64,000 nt of DNA from Saccharina japonica (lineage: Eukaryota > Sar > Phaeophyceae > Laminariales > Laminariaceae), in the NCBI GenBank assembly GCA_008828725.1, contig MEHQ01000646.1, positions 260,960 to 324,959 of the forward strand, read 5' to 3'. This document shows, in pieces, positions 37,236-49,507 of the stretch. Both the position numbers and the translations under genes were made by a program. The notes below the pieces were generated by a model, which made no database searches, was not told the origin of the DNA, and saw only the letters and a list, made by a program, of their open reading frames with translations. Numbering within the stretch: position 1 is the stretch's first letter; every line of letters starts with the position of its first letter.

Positions 37236-37489
37236 ACGAAAGTTGTGGGATGACTAACGTTTGAAAGGCTGTGGCTTGTGAAGGCTCTACTGTAAGTTGA
37301 TTCGGCCGACTTGGAGAATGTGAAGCTCTGCTTGGAAAGACTGTGGGTGGATTGGGTCGGCTTGGGTTTGAACGACTATACAGTATGTACAGCAACAGTA
37401 AAAACCTATATTGCGCCTACCTTACAAGAGCTACAGATATGGGTCCGCTTGCCGGTACGCAAAAAACAAGCTGTCGTGCCAGGGAGCAG

Positions 37490-37625
37490 ATATACAGCAG
37501 CACCAGCAGCAGCAGTAGTAGTAGGACTACCTCTGGTAACACGGCAACAGTAGCAGCAGCAAGCGGGAAACGCACAGCAGTGGCAGCAGCACAAGCAGCA
37601 GCAGCAGGACCAGCGGTCACTCCTA
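37490..37625 (+). repeat. CAG/GCA-rich imperfect trinucleotide tract
   Basis: Interrupted CAG repeats produce Ala-, Gln- and Ser-rich ORFs in several frames. No protein family was recognised. Confidence 0.6.
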
Positions 37626-37639
37626 GCATCACTGTGCAA

Positions 37640-40130
37640 CGGCGTGCAGCTGAGCTGGCTTGGTGTTTTACGACGCGGGTGCTAGTCCGACACTTCCGCA
37701 GAGACAGGCTTGTGTGTGATGGTAGGCTTGTGGGGTCAAACTCGACAACAACGGAAACGACCGGTTAAAATTGGCTAATGAATGTACTTTGTTTCAAGCT
37801 CGGAGTAGTTTTGTCGAATTGAAATGACACACGAGCAGTCATAAATATTGTGAAATGACGTCGAGCACAGGAGCGAGTAGTTTCTTCGGGGCGATTCATT
37901 CCGCACGAGGCCAATCAGGCGCAGAAAAAAGAAAAGGAAACGGCAAGTTTGTGGTTCGCTTCAATCTTGCTGTTTGTTTGCTGTTGCTACCTCGCTGTCG
38001 CTGTTGTTGTTGCTGATGCTGCTACCACGGCAGTGTTGTTGTGGAAGGAATTGAAATGGTTTACGAGCAGTCATTATTGGGTTCCATCCTTTACCAGAAG
38101 CAAGCAACGCGGTACGAGCACGAGCACGAGTTGTCATATCTAAACAATGTATCCTCCACGACACCAAGCGGCCGCAAATCGTATCGTAGCAGCGTAGCGC
38201 CGCTCTACTTCCCTTGATACTTTGGTGTGCTCTCAGCGGCTGTCATGATGAATCCATACAGCAAGCAGCACGTGACAGTTTTCGAAATGGTCAAGACAAA
38301 TACCGCATTTTTGTAAAATCGCCGACGTAAAGGTTGCGATATTCGATCTTCGAAAATGAGCGATCTCGATTCGATGTCGATCTCGATCTCGATGCTCGCA
38401 ACAACTACGACTCGAACTGATACGCCACGCGCCACATTTGACGTCGTGTATTTGGGGATATAGCAGTACGTCGTGTATTACAGCAGTGAGCAGTCGGCAG
38501 TATCTGTGACCAGCATGGTCCCATACTTCTCTTTGGCCTGGGGGTTGAGTTGTGCGTACGTTACGTGCGTCCGTGCAGGTACTTGACTCATCGTGCACAT
38601 CATGCACGGCATGCAACAAAGCATACGTAAACGGCTCATGACAACTGTACCCACGTACGACACCGTAATAGTAGTAGCTTACGATTCACTGACATCCTGG
38701 CATGTTAACGTCCGGAGTTACTTAAGTTTCGCGGCGACAAAGCTGCTCAGAGACGCCTAGATGTTAGTCGGCATCAGGGCTGTAGTCCCGGAGACCGCAC
38801 AGCACAGCACACAACGCGAGTGTTGACTATATCATCACACTATAGTACAGTACAGTACACCACACACTGTCTATCCAAAAGATGTTCACGTGTTACTCAG
38901 ATACGGTTATTGTGTGTACAGTAGATGCGCCTCATTCTTGCACTTGACTTTACAGCTGCGTAGAGCAACGGGTGTCGGCAAAGGGTGATATAAAAAAATA
39001 TACAAACACCATTAACTCAATACGTACGTGCTGTGTGTGGTCTGCTGCGCGCCCTGTTCTTCATATGCTGAGGTGAGCCGTGGCGCGTGACAAAAAAAAC
39101 GATGCATTTTACATTTCATGTTCCGTGCGTGTAGTACTACTACTGTAAGGCGTTATATCTGTATTTCGATCTCCCAATCGACCTACCAACCACCTCTTGC
39201 ACTTACCCCCAAAACATGTGTGCCGTCGACGTTCGAACACTTGGCATTGTCGTTACCCCTACAGTAACACCGACGACAGCAAGCTTATGTGATTATGGAA
39301 TCTCCCAAAAAACGTCTCAACCGCTCAACCCCTTCACCCCTTCCCGGCGACAGCCGGCACACATACATGCGCAGCCTTGTTCTTAATAGTAAAAGTACAT
39401 ATTTATACTATAAATATGTATACTCGCCCAAAAACTGATGATGACAAACAAGTGAAATATTATCCTGATGAAGAACCCGGTATACATATACGTAGCCTGC
39501 AGTATATACCAGGTATACATCACGAATGATCCTGTAGCATTACTAGCTGTGTTCCAACGGTAGTATTAGTAGGCTGTAGGTACTCAGTCGAGGGGCTATT
39601 ACCGTATGACATGTACGACATGTATGCCATGTATGACATGTATGAGATGGCTGGCATAACACGCAAGAAAGCACACCCACGCGATAACGTTTTGGCCTTC
39701 ATCAGTAGCATCACCGAGAGCGCTGTTGTGGGTGTGTGCTATCTAACCCAACCCCGGTGATAAGCAACACGCACGAGAGCCCCACAGTTAGGTGGTGTTG
39801 AAGCCGGAGGGGGGGTGGTAGCGATGAAGTGTGCTAAAGGTATCAATGAATGCTAAGGAGCGTTGAAAGACCTCGGCCATGCTGTAGATGGCGTTATAAC
39901 AAGAGGGCGTCATAGCACGGAGATCGACAACAAAGGGGGTGACGGTGGCAACAAGGGGTGTGCTAACTGTGAGAGGCTTTAGTCTGAAACCAGCTTGCTT
40001 TTCGACTATCACGCAATACTGCCCGCGACGGTAAAACTCCCGCCTGAAACCGGAGATGGCAGCAAATACCTCGCCTTGCTGCAATGCCGCAGAACGGATA
40101 CCGGTAGGGCGTAATGTCTTACGGGACCGG
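37640..40130. other. No recognisable gene
   Basis: Contains a short GATCTCGATTC-type repeat near 38360-38395 and a CATGTATGAC-like tandem at 39606-39650. The 115-codon minus-strand ORF at 39788-40135 is unrecognised but reads moderately protein-like. Confidence 0.35.
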
Positions 40131-40255
40131 TGCATTAGGAGACCGAACCTGGGATTTGTGCATAGGGGACCGGTGCATTAGGGGGCCGCATCGAGCGTTT
40201 AGCTAGGGGACCGCTTTGCCAGGGGACCGAAAATACGGCATCGGTTACTGGACCG
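40125..40255 (+). repeat. Short degenerate repeat (GGGGACCG)
   Basis: GGGACCGGTGCATTAGG occurs twice and AGGGGACCG about four times within about 130 bp, at uneven spacing. It looks like a decayed short tandem array. Confidence 0.55.
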
Positions 40256-42126
40256 ATTCAGTGTGTACCCGTTTGAAGGTCAACGTTGAACTAGGTCTTC
40301 TTTCCGGGATGATTGCTCAGCATTGTTCGGTCGTAGTCGTACTGTAGTTTGGCCGTATATATACATGGGTATGTTCGTTCATACTTCCTGTACCCATTCC
40401 TGGTGCTCTTTACTCATGAAAACGATGTTAGCGATTCGTGACTTGAAACTCTGCGGGCAATGTATCGGCTTCTTCCGAAATTGGACTACTTATCATATTG
40501 TCGTCGATGAAGTCGAAAAACACGCCAAGGACAAGTCAACGGCATTGTTACCAATTACTCTGTCTGGTGAGTTGTCTTTTCTTGTGAAAATGTGTGGAGT
40601 GAATACACATACGAGAGGCATATACTACGCGAATTCTCAAGACATTGCGAGCTGCCGAAATGACACATTTGTTATGTAGGCGCTAAGCCAAGCTTCGTTC
40701 CAGTTCCATTGATCACAACGAGTCGACGAAGACGATCAATGTTGTTCGTAGTGGTTTATGTGAGTCATATGTTCTCTGAACGATCAGCATAATAGAATAC
40801 TTTTAATAGTTGTACGTGTGTTTTTTCACCTGGAAGTATACGAGGATGGTCGAGAAGTACTGTTGTAGTCCCAAGGTGTCGGCAACAGTCAGGCCTTTGA
40901 ACAGCGCACTTGACAAGAGCTTATCGTCTTTCCACCAAAACTCTACCGGGCAGTACGCATGTCTCAGAGGTTCGGACCCAGAACTTGATGAAGCAAACTC
41001 TACAGCACAAGGACGTCGGTTTATTGAACATACAGGGGATGACCTCAAGTAAGCCACTGTGCTTTTTCGTACGGATCCAAAAAACGTTCGGGGGCGGGGT
41101 GTTACATTCTTGCGTCTTTGCTCCCGCGTTGAGTTCCTGGATACTATATATGGTACGTGTGCATACGCCATCATGTTTTGATGTACGCAGATGAAATCGA
41201 TCAGGTGCTGTGTTTGGTTTTTAGTTACTATTCAGTTTACTTTCCAGCTGAACTTGTAGTGTGGGTTTTAGCCTCAGCGATCTCCTGGACGATAGCCGAA
41301 TAGAACAGTAGTCGTGGCCACAGGTAGGTGACGTCTCTTCTGCCCCCTGGTACATGTGTTCATTTTTATCGCACGTATGGTTCAGCATTCTCACCGTTCA
41401 TGGACTTACATCGCACTTTCAGAACTCACGCTCTCGAACTTTCCGCTATTTTTTTTTATGCAAGAAATAATCCTTACGACATGCAAGTGCTAGGGGATAT
41501 GTGTCTCCCCCGCCCTCACGGCGGCGGGGCCACGATGAATGCAGCTAACATACTAACACGCGTGCGTTAGGGTCCCTGTACTTCATGCGTCTTTCATTCT
41601 CATACTATTTTACAACATTATGCATTCCGTGCAACGTAGTTTCCAGAAGAAGAAACTGAGACTTGGAGTACTGTATTAAACTCGGTTTCACTCATCTCTC
41701 CTGACTAAGGCGGGTACCACCCTCTTCATGGCGAAGGCGGTCAGCTTTATCCAGGGTAAACGATGCTGACAACTCTAGCACAACGCTTATACGTAGGGAC
41801 AGATGCAATTCCCGGTGGTCAAATTTCTGCTGTCTTAGGAACGCCGAACTCTTGATAATCCGACATACAGCCATACACGCATAATGACACTGGACGTACA
41901 ACAACATGGGTTTTAAGTTACCAGTACACCACGAAGGATATCTAAAAACCCTTTTTTTAAACATTAAAAAAAAAGACGTTGGAAAAATATCAAAACGACG
42001 ACGACAGCTGTTGTGTATCGATGGCATTAAAAAAAACAAGACATCCGCTCTGTTACTGACGCTTCCAGTGCGCGAGAAACCAATAATTCTTACACCCAGG
42101 CCGAAGGCTGTAAGGTTGTATCATAC
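40256..42126. other. No recognisable gene
   Basis: ORFs at 40323-40679 (+) and 40803-41174 (-) are over 110 codons but show no motif or splice pattern that can be tied to a family. A GC hairpin (CCCCGCC/GGCGGGG) lies at about 41509-41530. Confidence 0.35.
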
Positions 42127-44330
42127 TTGCATGCATGCATACACACATACATACATACATACATACATACATACATACATACATACATACATACATACAT
42201 ACATACATACATACATACATACATACATACATACATACATACATACATACATACATACATACATACATACATACATACATACATACATACATACATACAT
42301 ACATACATACATACATACATACATACATACATACATACATACATACATACATACATACATACATACATACATACATACATACATACATACATACATACAT
42401 ACATACATACATACATACATACATACATACATACATACATACATACATACATACATACATACATACATACATACATACATACATACATACATACATACAT
42501 ACATACATACATACATACATACATACATACATACATACATACATACATACATACATACATACATACATACATACATACATACATACATACATACATACAT
42601 ACATACATACATACATACATACATACATACATACATACATACATACATACATACATACATACATACATACATACATACATACATACATACATACATACAT
42701 ACATACATACATACATACATACATACATACATACATACATACATACATACATACATACATACATACATACATACATACATACATACATACATACATACAT
42801 ACATACATACATACATACATACATACATACATACATACATACATACATACATACATACATACATACATACATACATACATACATACATACATACATACAT
42901 ACATACATACATACATACATACATACATACATACATACATACATACATACATACATACATACATACATACATACATACATACATACATACATACATACAT
43001 ACATACATACATACATACATACATACATACATACATACATACATACATACATACATACATACATACATACATACATACATACATACATACATACATACAT
43101 ACATACATACATACATACATACATACATACATACATACATACATACATACATACATACATACATACATACATACATACATACATACATACATACATACAT
43201 ACATACATACATACATACATACATACATACATACATACATACATACATACATACATACATACATACATACATACATACATACATACATACATACATACAT
43301 ACATACATACATACATACATACATACATACATACATACATACATACATACATACATACATACATACATACATACATACATACATACATACATACATACAT
43401 ACATACATACATACATACATACATACATACATACATACATACATACATACATACATACATACATACATACATACATACATACATACATACATACATACAT
43501 ACATACATACATACATACATACATACATACATACATACATACATACATACATACATACATACATACATACATACATACATACATACATACATACATACAT
43601 ACATACATACATACATACATACATACATACATACATACATACATACATACATACATACATACATACATACATACATACATACATACATACATACATACAT
43701 ACATACATACATACATACATACATACATACATACATACATACATACATACATACATACATACATACATACATACATACATACATACATACATACATACAT
43801 ACATACATACATACATACATACATACATACATACATACATACATACATACATACATACATACATACATACATACATACATACATACATACATACATACAT
43901 ACATACATACATACATACATACATACATACATACATACATACATACATACATACATACATACATACATACATACATACATACATACATACATACATACAT
44001 ACATACATACATACATACATACATACATACATACATACATACATACATACATACATACATACATACATACATACATACATACATACATACATACATACAT
44101 ACATACATACATACATACATACATACATACATACATACATACATACATACATACATACATACATACATACATACATACATACATACATACATACATACAT
44201 ACATACATACATACATACATACATACATACATACATACACACATACAAAAATATACACATACATACAACAATACATACACACATACATACATACATACAT
44301 ATGAATACATACATACATAGCATACAGCAG
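42127..44330. repeat. Long perfect ACAT microsatellite
   Basis: (ACAT)n runs from 42145 to about 44238 with no interruption seen in about 2.1 kb, roughly 520 units. Short degenerate ACAC/ATGC flanks lie on the left, and a degraded right flank reaches 44330. The 700-800-codon ORFs on both strands and in several frames (YIHT or VCMY repeats) are artefacts of a stop-free 4-bp repeat. Confidence 0.98.
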
Positions 44331-45094
44331 TAAAGTAGGTACACCTCGAGGTACATATACGTGCGATGCTTTGGTGTGGGGGGCTGGCGCTACACAGCAA
44401 GGGTGCACAGTACGTATTCAGGGCAACTATTTACAGTCCATGGACTGCATCTTTTTACTGCAGTCCACACGCTGTTCCGCTATCCCCAACACTAACCCCA
44501 ACCCTATCCTTCTGCACCTACTACTTTTGTAATTGTGAGCAAGGTGGCAAATGTGACCTGAACCGGGTGGGCATCAGGGTAGATGTGTCGACCAACCAAA
44601 ACGGAGGTATAGTTTATTGGGCACCTCGTTTCACGCCTATTAATAGCACGTCAAAACACTCATACTACTGTAGAGTGTGGAGTTCACTCTGGCGTTGCAG
44701 TCCATATATTGTGAATAGGCGCCGTCGTACCAGTAGTGGTACTATACAGCAGTACCCTTAGGGTTGGACATCGTACCCAAAGTCGAGTTCGGTATATCGA
44801 AATGCCGAACTTCCGATGTATATCATAGTTATCAAACGTGTTTTCCCCTGCATTCCCTTTCATCTCCGAGTTTTTTTATGCAGATACAGTGTATACTGTG
44901 ACCGAACGCTTTCATGCATCACACTCTGAAACACGCACTTGAGACACCATATTGAATGTATGCTGTCCCGGGCACTTATTGTGACTTTTGGTCGTCATAC
45001 CGTATATATACAGTGTACTTTACGATTTATCTTTTTTTTCGAGGTATACGTTTTTACTAATTCATACTATTTGAGACATCATTCATGTTGACAC
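44331..45094. other. No recognisable gene
   Basis: AT-rich with many TATATAC/GTACT words. CCAACACTAACCCCAACCC near 44488 is a degenerate telomere-like stretch. Nothing was assigned. Confidence 0.35.
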
Positions 45095-45545
45095 AAGAGG
45101 ACAAGATAACCCCGTTCCCCCAGATAAAAGTTTAATTTCATCCCCTGCTCCCGCCATAAATTCACAGATCCCGACGGTAATGCGAAACAGCATGAATGCT
45201 TCTTTCTATATATTCAATATCGCTCTCAAACCACAGTATTGCTCGTGCTAGAAACATCGAACCCTCTCGAAATGCATTAGGAATAACCGCATCACCCTCA
45301 AAATTAGCCGTGGAAAAACGGTATTATTCTTCGGATTAATAACTGACATATCCATACAGTGCAGTAAGCTCCCGCAACGACCTACAATAAATACTGCTGG
45401 ACGAACCGGCAATGAATACTTATGTAGTTCGCGCAATGGCCGCCACTATATACTCCTTCCAGAAAAGCAACCTGAAACCTCCTTGAGTATCCCCGATTAC
45501 CTCGATCTACTAGTACCCAGTACGGGGCCTAGCTGAACTAGAAAT
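45095..45545 (-). repeat. Element-tail repeat, inverted copy
   Basis: On the minus strand this aligns with 55030-55430: TCAGCTAGGCCCC.TACTG.GTACTAGTA, GAGGTAATCGGGGATA.TCAAGGA, CCGAAGAATAATACCGTTTTTCC, TTTCGAGAG.GTTCGATGTTTC, GCATTACCGTCG.GATCTGTGAAT.TATGGCGGGAGCAGGGGATGAAA and GGGGGAACGGGGT. It is therefore a fragment of the 3' internal region of the retrotransposon 3 family, inserted in reverse. Confidence 0.8.
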
Positions 45546-45959
45546 AACGAAACTCCGTTTCTGTAAGGACGTAACCGCAGAAATTCCCTCCACGTGTATT
45601 CAACATTACCTTCAGTATGTAGACCCAATGCGATATGTGAATAGTGTGGATGAACTTAATTAATGAACTACTTGAACTCGTGTGGATTAATTCATTCCGC
45701 CAAAGGGGGAGAACCATACAGCGCATTCGGTGGGCTTTTCCACCTGGGGTCTAACCCCTACATACATTTATTTCAAGCCCCCCTTAGTCAAGGGCGACCG
45801 AGTCAAATTTTCAACACCTACACTGAACGAAAAGTATACATAATTAGTGTGGATGGGGGTGGATGAAATAAATTTATGAACTACTTGAACTATTAATGAG
45901 GTGGAATAATTATTTTCGAAAAAAGGGGCGAACAATATATATATAGAAGTAACAATCTA

Positions 45960-46630
45960 AGTACCGTAGGGCACAGGAAGTCTAAAACATGACGGGTTTG
46001 ATCCCGGTGGTTGCGACACGGGTGTTCTGAAATAGATCACCAGGGGGGCCCTCGGCTGCTTCCTAAGTTTAAGAGTAGTTGTGTTTATTTAGCGGTACCC
46101 TCCGTATGCAGTACATAGTATCCCTCACCCCAACCGCCTTCTTTATTCGGAATGAAGATGATTGATGTATCGCGGAGTTTATGTATGTTCATTGTCGATG
46201 GGTAGTTGTAGCAGACTACAACTACTACGAAGTGTAACTTTGGAAACGGATATACTGATGATACTGAGCGCCACACGCAGATCGATGGATACGCATACCC
46301 GTATTATAGAGCGAAAGCTTCACCCGGACAGCACACCGTAGTGGCATTGAACAGGCACACCTTTTGTCTGCTGCTTTGTCGACTAAACGGCGTCAGGAAT
46401 ATCAGTACAAACCTACTCGGCCTAGGGCTTCGGAACGGTACGCGCATACTCCACACCGCTGGCCCCTAAAAGGGAGTTATGAAAACTACAGTGTATGGAT
46501 CTCTGGACACCATTCGCAGCAGTCGCACTCACAGCGTTTATTTAACATACGAATACGCATCATACGTAGGAATACATCATTCGTACCATACATGTTCTAG
46601 TCCGACTTCAGGGCTACTTCCAAAAGGTAC
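45960..46630 (+). repeat. Dispersed repeat A, copy 2
   Basis: Diverged partner of 4750-5410 (landmarks given there). It begins with GGGTTTGATCCCGG, a box-B-like word, hinting at a tRNA-derived head. A repeat A-tail segment follows at 46625-46745, matching 6585-6885. Confidence 0.7.
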
Positions 46631-46794
46631 GAGTATATACTCAACACCGCTGAGATCCCAAAGGGATGCTATGTGAATACCGCGTATTCTGAAGAGATGC
46701 TGTATTCGCAGAAGTCGCACTCACAGCGTATATTATACCAGGTAAGTATCTATATGATGAAATGCTGTTAGCCTGTCTGTCTGGAATCATGGTC

Positions 46795-46915
46795 TCGCGA
46801 TCCAGAGCGCTTCGGCCCAGCCTTGCCTCATGGTTAAGGAGGCTGGGTGCCACATCCAGTGGAACGCCGGGTCTCATGTCCCGCAGAGTCCGGGCCGTCG
46901 CGTGCTGAGCATCGC
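46795..46915 (+). repeat. Dispersed repeat C, copy 1
   Basis: CGCGATCCAGAG, GCCCAGCCTTGCC, GGAGGCTGGGTGCCACA, GGAACGCCGGGTCTC and GGGCCGTCGCGTGCTGA are shared in order with three further copies in the window. Confidence 0.65.
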
Positions 46916-47049
46916 CAAAATTCCAACAATAGTGACAACAGACGGCATTGTAAGGGCCATTTAAACTCTACATTTACTCACCAATGGTCCTTATATTTCC
47001 GCTCAGATTGCTACATCACAGGACGCTCCGAGTACCGTCGCCACGTTCT

Positions 47050-47200
47050 CGCGAGTCTCACGATCCAGAGTAATCCAGTTTCGCCTCGTGACATCGGTAG
47101 AGAAAGTGTGAGACACAATAGTCGGGACACGGCGTCTCGCGCCGTGCCGAGTCCTGGCCGTCGCGTGCTGAACATTGCCGACAGCCCCTCAGTCAGTATG
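47050..47200 (+). repeat. Dispersed repeat C, copy 2
   Basis: Contains CACGATCCAGAG, GCGCCGTGCCGAGTCCTGGCCG and TGCCGACA. The GGCTGGGTGCCACA core present in the others is replaced here. Confidence 0.55.
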
Positions 47201-47384
47201 CAACGCACGGGATAGGAGTGCGGTGGGATATTATCATCCTTGCTGCTGTGGCTGACAATTTTGAATTACGATCCAACTCTACCGACTGGGCAAACAATGA
47301 TCAATTTCAGAGGGCACTGGACATTGTCTACCAAAGTTTGGCGATGTATTATTATTGTCTGTTTGAAATGGAGTACTCGCAGCG

Positions 47385-47520
47385 CGAAGGCTGGGTGCCA
47401 CAACTTGTGGAACACCAGGTCTCACACCGCGTCGCGTCGTGCCGAGCCTTGGCCGTAGCTCTGACCTGCCGACAAAGCCGAGCCGGTCCTCGAGCCTGTT
47501 CCCGAGGGGTGGCATATTTG
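47385..47520 (+). repeat. Dispersed repeat C, copy 3
   Basis: GGCTGGGTGCCACAACTTGTGGAACACCAGGTCTC is followed by GTGCCGAGCC.TGGCCGTAGCTCTGA.CTGCCGACAA. The reading frame through this copy (78 codons minus, 117 plus) is not kept in other copies. Confidence 0.65.
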
Positions 47521-47634
47521 TCTGGCTATATTTTGGTTCAGTTAATAAACAGGAATCCTAGTGGTCCATAGGAACAGTGCCGTGCTGCGGGATTACGAAT
47601 ACCACAGCTGAGCAACTTTGCAGCCAGCACAGCA

Positions 47635-47815
47635 ATCGGAATCAGCAGCAGCAGCAGCAGCAGCAGCAGCACTAACACCAGCAGCACCAGCAGCAAAAGC
47701 AGCACCAGCACCACCAGCACTATCAGCACCGGCAGCACCAGCAGAAAGCATAAAGCAGCAGTAGTACACAGCAGCAGCAGCGGCAGCAGCAGCAGCAGCA
47801 GAAGACAAGAGGCGG
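47635..47815 (+). repeat. CAG/CAC trinucleotide tract
   Basis: Runs of CAG (eight or more in a row near 47645) alternate with CAC and AGCAGCA words over 180 bp. The Leu- and Ala-rich minus-strand ORFs here are by-products. Confidence 0.85.
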
Positions 47816-47889
47816 CAAAGTGGTGCCCTAGCCAGTCCGCGCTGAATCTCGCCCCTGAACCACTACAAGAGTCTCCCAGCAGAGTTCTC

Positions 47890-48107
47890 TGTTCGTAATG
47901 CCTCTTCACTTTGATAGTTACACGACGATTCGGGATTTTATGTGTCGAGGATTATGTGGATTTTGATGACTGGGTGCATATGTAATGACGCACTCTGTCA
48001 CTTCCTGCTGTCCCTACCCTCGCGGGAGAAGATAATAAACGACTTGAATCATCAAACCATTGATTGTCTCTGGGTGTTTTGACTACCTTGCTTGCAGCTG
48101 ACGAACA
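47890..48107 (+). repeat. 5' LTR of retrotransposon 2
   Basis: 218 bp, TGTTCGT...ACGAACA. It holds CCTCGCGGGAGAAGA.AATAAACGACTTGA; AATAAA could be a polyadenylation signal within the R region. Confidence 0.85.
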
Positions 48108-48118
48108 CTGTACAGTGT

Positions 48119-48132
48119 TGGTACCAACGCAG
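48119..48132 (+). other. Possible primer-binding site
   Basis: TGGTACCAACGCAG lies 11 nt after the 5' LTR. Its complement would end in ACCA, as a tRNA 3' end does. The spacer is longer than usual, so this is tentative. Confidence 0.3.
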
Positions 48133-49507
48133 TCTCAGCTCAGGGCCGAAGTATCGGAGCAGGGCCTCGCTCTCAAAGGTCTACAACAAGCAGCCGAAGA
48201 CGCAGAGGGGGGTCAAAAGTCGTCCCATGCTGAACTACTTGAGATGATGGCTACTCTGTTGAAAACCAGCCGAGAAAACGAGGCACAGCAGAAGTCCGGT
48301 AGGGAGCAGGGGCCACCTACGACAGATACAGCAGGGAGGGATGCTGTGTCGCCATCGTTGGAGCGCTCCGACTATGGCACCGGGAGCAGGAAGGAGGAAC
48401 ATGGTGGTGGTGCTGCGGAAGCTGACTCCACTGGTGGTCAGCTTGGCGGAAGAGGGCGAGATTGGGATTTTGGCCCCACAGGTGAGCTCTCGAACACTGT
48501 TGCTGCGGAAGGTCTTCGCAGTCAGTAGTTTTTGGGTCAACCCAAGATGGCAATTCCTATCTTGAAGGGGAGAGAGAATGCCGACACCTTCTCGAAGCAG
48601 GTGAGAGTCTACGCAAAGCTGCATAGATTCGAAACGGTCTTTGAGAGTGACCCGTACGTTGAGGTTGGGCAGATGGCAATGACAAAGAGACACTCATGGC
48701 TCAGGGAGTATCGGCCGCGATGTACGAGAAACAGCTGATGGCGTGGGTTTTTCTTTCTCAAGCCTTATAGTCCAATGTAGACAAAGCCATTTGTCACCGC
48801 AGCACGTCTCCCAGACAATGTTGGGAATAGGTGCAGGATTGGTATGACACGACGTCCAATGCCCAAAAGGGGTTGTGCATGCGACAACTCTACAATTTCA
48901 AGATCGGGGCGGAGGATGACCCGGTAGAGAAGTGTTTGAGATGAAGGATTTTCATGTGAAACTGAACAACGCAGGAATAAGTGTGGACAGTAACACTCTG
49001 TACGCATGTTTTGTTTCCGCCTTGCCTGCTGCCGAGTACTCGCTTGAGATTCGAGACTTGAACCTCAAGCAGGTTTACGATCGGAAGGAGATTATCAATC
49101 TGGTACGCAGCAAGTACGAGACCCTTCTCCCATCTTTTGGCAAGTCGGAAGGCTCGTCAAAATCGCACGCGCTCGTGGGAAAAGGAGGGGGTGGTTTCAG
49201 TGAGAAGGGTGGAAAGGCACATGGGGGTCGGGAAAGGCCTGGGGAAGGCAAGGAGGGCGACAGTAACACCAGTTCAAAAGGTGGAGCCGGGAGCGCGAAG
49301 GTTCTGAACGGGAGATGTTTCCGATGCAAAGCTGCGGGCCACTACAGCGACGATTGCACCGCAAAGCTCTGCGAAAGATGTGGTGGGAGAGGACATGAGA
49401 GCAGCAAGTGCGCATCGCCGGCGGACATGGACGAATCGCCGGACGAGTCCATACGTGCGGTGGTGGGGGATCCCGGAGATGATGCCGTGGAGACGACGTC
49501 GTTTTAG
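48130..49507 (+). pseudogene. Copia-like gag with double zinc knuckle, frame-broken
   Basis: This gag would package element RNA. The first part (48130-48528) is a hydrophilic, Glu-rich coiled-coil-like stretch ending in an in-frame TAG. The same frame then continues with MAIPILKGRENADTFSKQV, the usual start of a copia gag core. A frameshift near 48690 leads to MYEKQLMAWVFLSQAL, a TAG, and a CWE-W core (QDWYDTTSNAQKG) containing another stop. A further frameshift opens the last 191 codons at 48932, with LNNAGISVDSNTLYACFVSALP and then two CCHC zinc knuckles spaced C-x2-C-x4-H-x4-C, with cysteines at residues 129/132/142 and 147/150/160. At least three stops and two frameshifts make it non-functional as read. 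A second, worse copy lies at 31.2 kb. Confidence 0.8.

Noticed and set aside
41906..44408. ORFs of 725-804 codons on both strands (YIHT and VCMY repeats)
   Set aside because: They exist only because a perfect 4-bp repeat without stop codons is open in several frames; no independent coding evidence.
47218..47571. 117-codon ORF containing GWVPQLVEHQVSHRV
   Set aside because: Lies in dispersed repeat C, and the frame is not kept in its other copies.
47538..47909. Leu- and Ala-rich minus-strand ORFs
   Set aside because: Direct translation of a CAG/CAC trinucleotide tract.
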